From Neopusillimonas maritima (GTDB lineage: Bacteria; Pseudomonadota; Gammaproteobacteria; Burkholderiales; Burkholderiaceae_B): DNA of 64,000 nt. The stretch lies in assembly GCF_040930455.2 (NCBI RefSeq), contig NZ_CP170494.1; one strand, 5' to 3'. Positions 63,121 through 64,000 of the stretch are shown in pieces. The translations under genes were made by a program, and so were the position numbers. A model generated the notes under the pieces. It was given only the letters and a program-made list of their open reading frames with translations. It was not told the DNA's origin and ran no database searches. Positions within the stretch are counted from its first letter, which is position 1. Each line of letters begins with the position of its first letter.

Positions 63121-64000
63121 CTACAGATCAAGCGTAAGCATTGCTGACTTAGCTCTAGAGCAGCAGGGCAGAATCTGGTTGTTAGCTGTTTTCTCTGCAT
63201 CCGTCAGGTATAAATCACGGTGATCAGGTTCACCTTCGATAACGCGAGTAAGACAAGTTCCGCAAACGCCCTCCTCACAAGACACGGGTATGAATACGTC
63301 ATTCTCTTCCAGCACCCTTGTAATTGACTTACCCGGTGCGACATCAAGAATAGTTCCCGAACTAGCGATTTTTACCTTGAAGACTTTGTCGCCGCTGGTA
63401 TCGATTTCCCCTGCTCCGAAGTATTCAAAATGGATTTGGTCACTCGACCACCCGGCTTCTTTGGCTGAGTCGACGACATAGTCGATAAATCCTTTTGGGC
63501 CGCACACATAAAGATGAGTTGTTGGCGAAGGTTTAGCCATTAATGTTTTGAGATCAAGTTTCTGAGCATCATCACCGTCGTCGAAGTGGAAATGAACGCG
63601 GTCTGAAAACTCTGATGATTGAATCGTGTCCAGGAATGCAGTACGTTCACGTGACCGAGTACAGTAGTGCATTCTGAAAGCAGCATTGGTGCGATTCAGT
63701 TGGTGTGCCATACTCAAAATCGGGGTTACACCAATACCACCAGCTAACAGCAAGCTTTGATTTGCACTAATGAGCGGAAAGTGATTTTTCGGCGTGCTAA
63801 TTCTTAGTACGTCGCCCACTTTGATTTTTTTATGGATAGCGACTGAGCCCCCTCTTGACTCGGCATCTTTCAGTACAGCGATTACATAGCGGTGACTTTC
63901 GGTGGAATCGTTCAGCAGTGAATACTGCCTAACGATTCCACCAGGCAGGTGTACGTCTATATGCGCACCCGCGGTGAAGTATGGTAGTTGTTTTCCGTCT
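63121..64000 (-). CDS. vanB: Vanillate O-demethylase reductase-type protein (5' end outside window)
   Basis: About 293 residues of a reductase like VanB, which feeds electrons from NAD(P)H to VanA. Read on the minus strand: RQYSLLND flavin-binding motif, GGIGVTPILSMAHQL and YVCGPKGFID NAD-binding motifs, then a C-terminal plant-type 2Fe-2S domain with CEEGVCGTC and ILPCC. The N-terminal 20-odd residues lie beyond 64000. Presumed partner of vanA (52824) and perhaps of the second Rieske oxygenase, although separated from vanA by 9 kb including insertion sequences. Confidence 0.9.
   Translation of the reverse strand, partial: DGKQLPYFTAGAHIDVHLPGGIVRQYSLLNDSTESHRYVIAVLKDAESRGGSVAIHKKIKVGDVLRISTPKNHFPLISANQSLLLAGGIGVTPILSMAHQLNRTNAAFRMHYCTRSRERTAFLDTIQSSEFSDRVHFHFDDGDDAQKLDLKTLMAKPSPTTHLYVCGPKGFIDYVVDSAKEAGWSSDQIHFEYFGAGEIDTSGDKVFKVKIASSGTILDVAPGKSITRVLEENDVFIPVSCEEGVCGTCLTRVIEGEPDHRDLYLTDAEKTANNQILPCCSRAKSAMLTLDL

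Noticed and set aside
62969..63223. Short open frame before vanB
   Set aside because: It overlaps the vanB-like gene on the opposite strand, has no homology that I recognise and no ribosome-binding site.

Overview
The window looks like a betaproteobacterial chromosome of the order Burkholderiales, most likely a member of or near the Alcaligenaceae (Bordetella, Achromobacter, Pusillimonas and relatives). This is judged from gene content: a gshB - mannose-type EIIA - ptsH - ptsI block, a thrS-infC / rpmI-rplT-pheS-pheT-ihfA-merR translation block, an imuA-imuB-dnaE2 cassette, glnK-amtB, and many catabolic and branched-chain-type ABC transport genes. The genus cannot be fixed by reading alone.

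Layout. (1) 1-8959: a co-oriented catabolic cluster with the ATPases (LivG, LivF) and binding protein (LivK type) of a branched-chain/aromatic-acid ABC importer around a flavin monooxygenase of the aryl-CoA hydroxylase type, an acetoacetyl-CoA-synthetase-type ligase, and beta-oxidation-like enzymes (3-hydroxyacyl-CoA dehydrogenase, crotonase, acyl-CoA dehydrogenase). (2) 9006-25141: tRNA-Val, then thrS and infC (ATC start, strong terminator). An 8.4-kb block follows (gshB, PTS genes, amtB/glnK with a sigma-54 promoter, two small lipoproteins, ubiK, comM), and then rpmI-rplT-pheST-ihfA-merR. infC is therefore separated from rpmI/rplT, which it usually adjoins. (3) 25141-47045: mostly housekeeping and accessory genes: a DUF455 protein, a single-chain sigma-factor/anti-sigma-factor fusion, an Atm1-type exporter, a C-terminally shortened PgaA-like porin, tRNA-Pro, a PhnD-like binding protein with a GGDEF-EAL protein, KtrAB potassium uptake, an old yellow enzyme, an SOS-controlled imuA-imuB-dnaE2 cassette, a serine-hydrolase homologue without its nucleophile, pbpG and others.

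(4) 47042-50265: a DUF924 gene split by an IS21-family element (47247-49922) with a clear 5-bp target duplication; its istA carries a frameshift. (5) 50448-52281: an amidase that has lost its 3' end abuts a DUF2971 gene that has lost its 5' end. This scar marks the edge of an acquired segment. (6) 52677-64000: a catabolic island for methoxylated aromatics: a VanA-type Rieske O-demethylase, an IclR regulator, a short-chain dehydrogenase, an aldehyde dehydrogenase, a second Rieske oxygenase (LigXa/phthalate-dioxygenase type), a second short-chain dehydrogenase, nested insertion sequences (a frameshifted IS30-type element inside an IS3-type element, each with a recognisable target duplication), a transposase fragment, and a VanB-type reductase running off the window.

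The most striking non-coding signal is a pair of matching 37-bp palindromes (52681-52717 and 54830-54866), one before vanA and one between iclR and the dehydrogenase operon. Both have the form TGTCCG-N7-[11-bp AT-rich centre]-N7-CGGACA with a -10-like centre. I infer they are the operators of the IclR protein encoded between them. A different perfect palindrome (57493-57515) precedes the second oxygenase. A plausible overall reading is that the two dehydrogenases and the aldehyde dehydrogenase oxidise a methoxybenzyl alcohol/aldehyde to the acid and the two oxygenases, fed by the VanB-type reductase, demethylate it; substrates are inferred, not shown.
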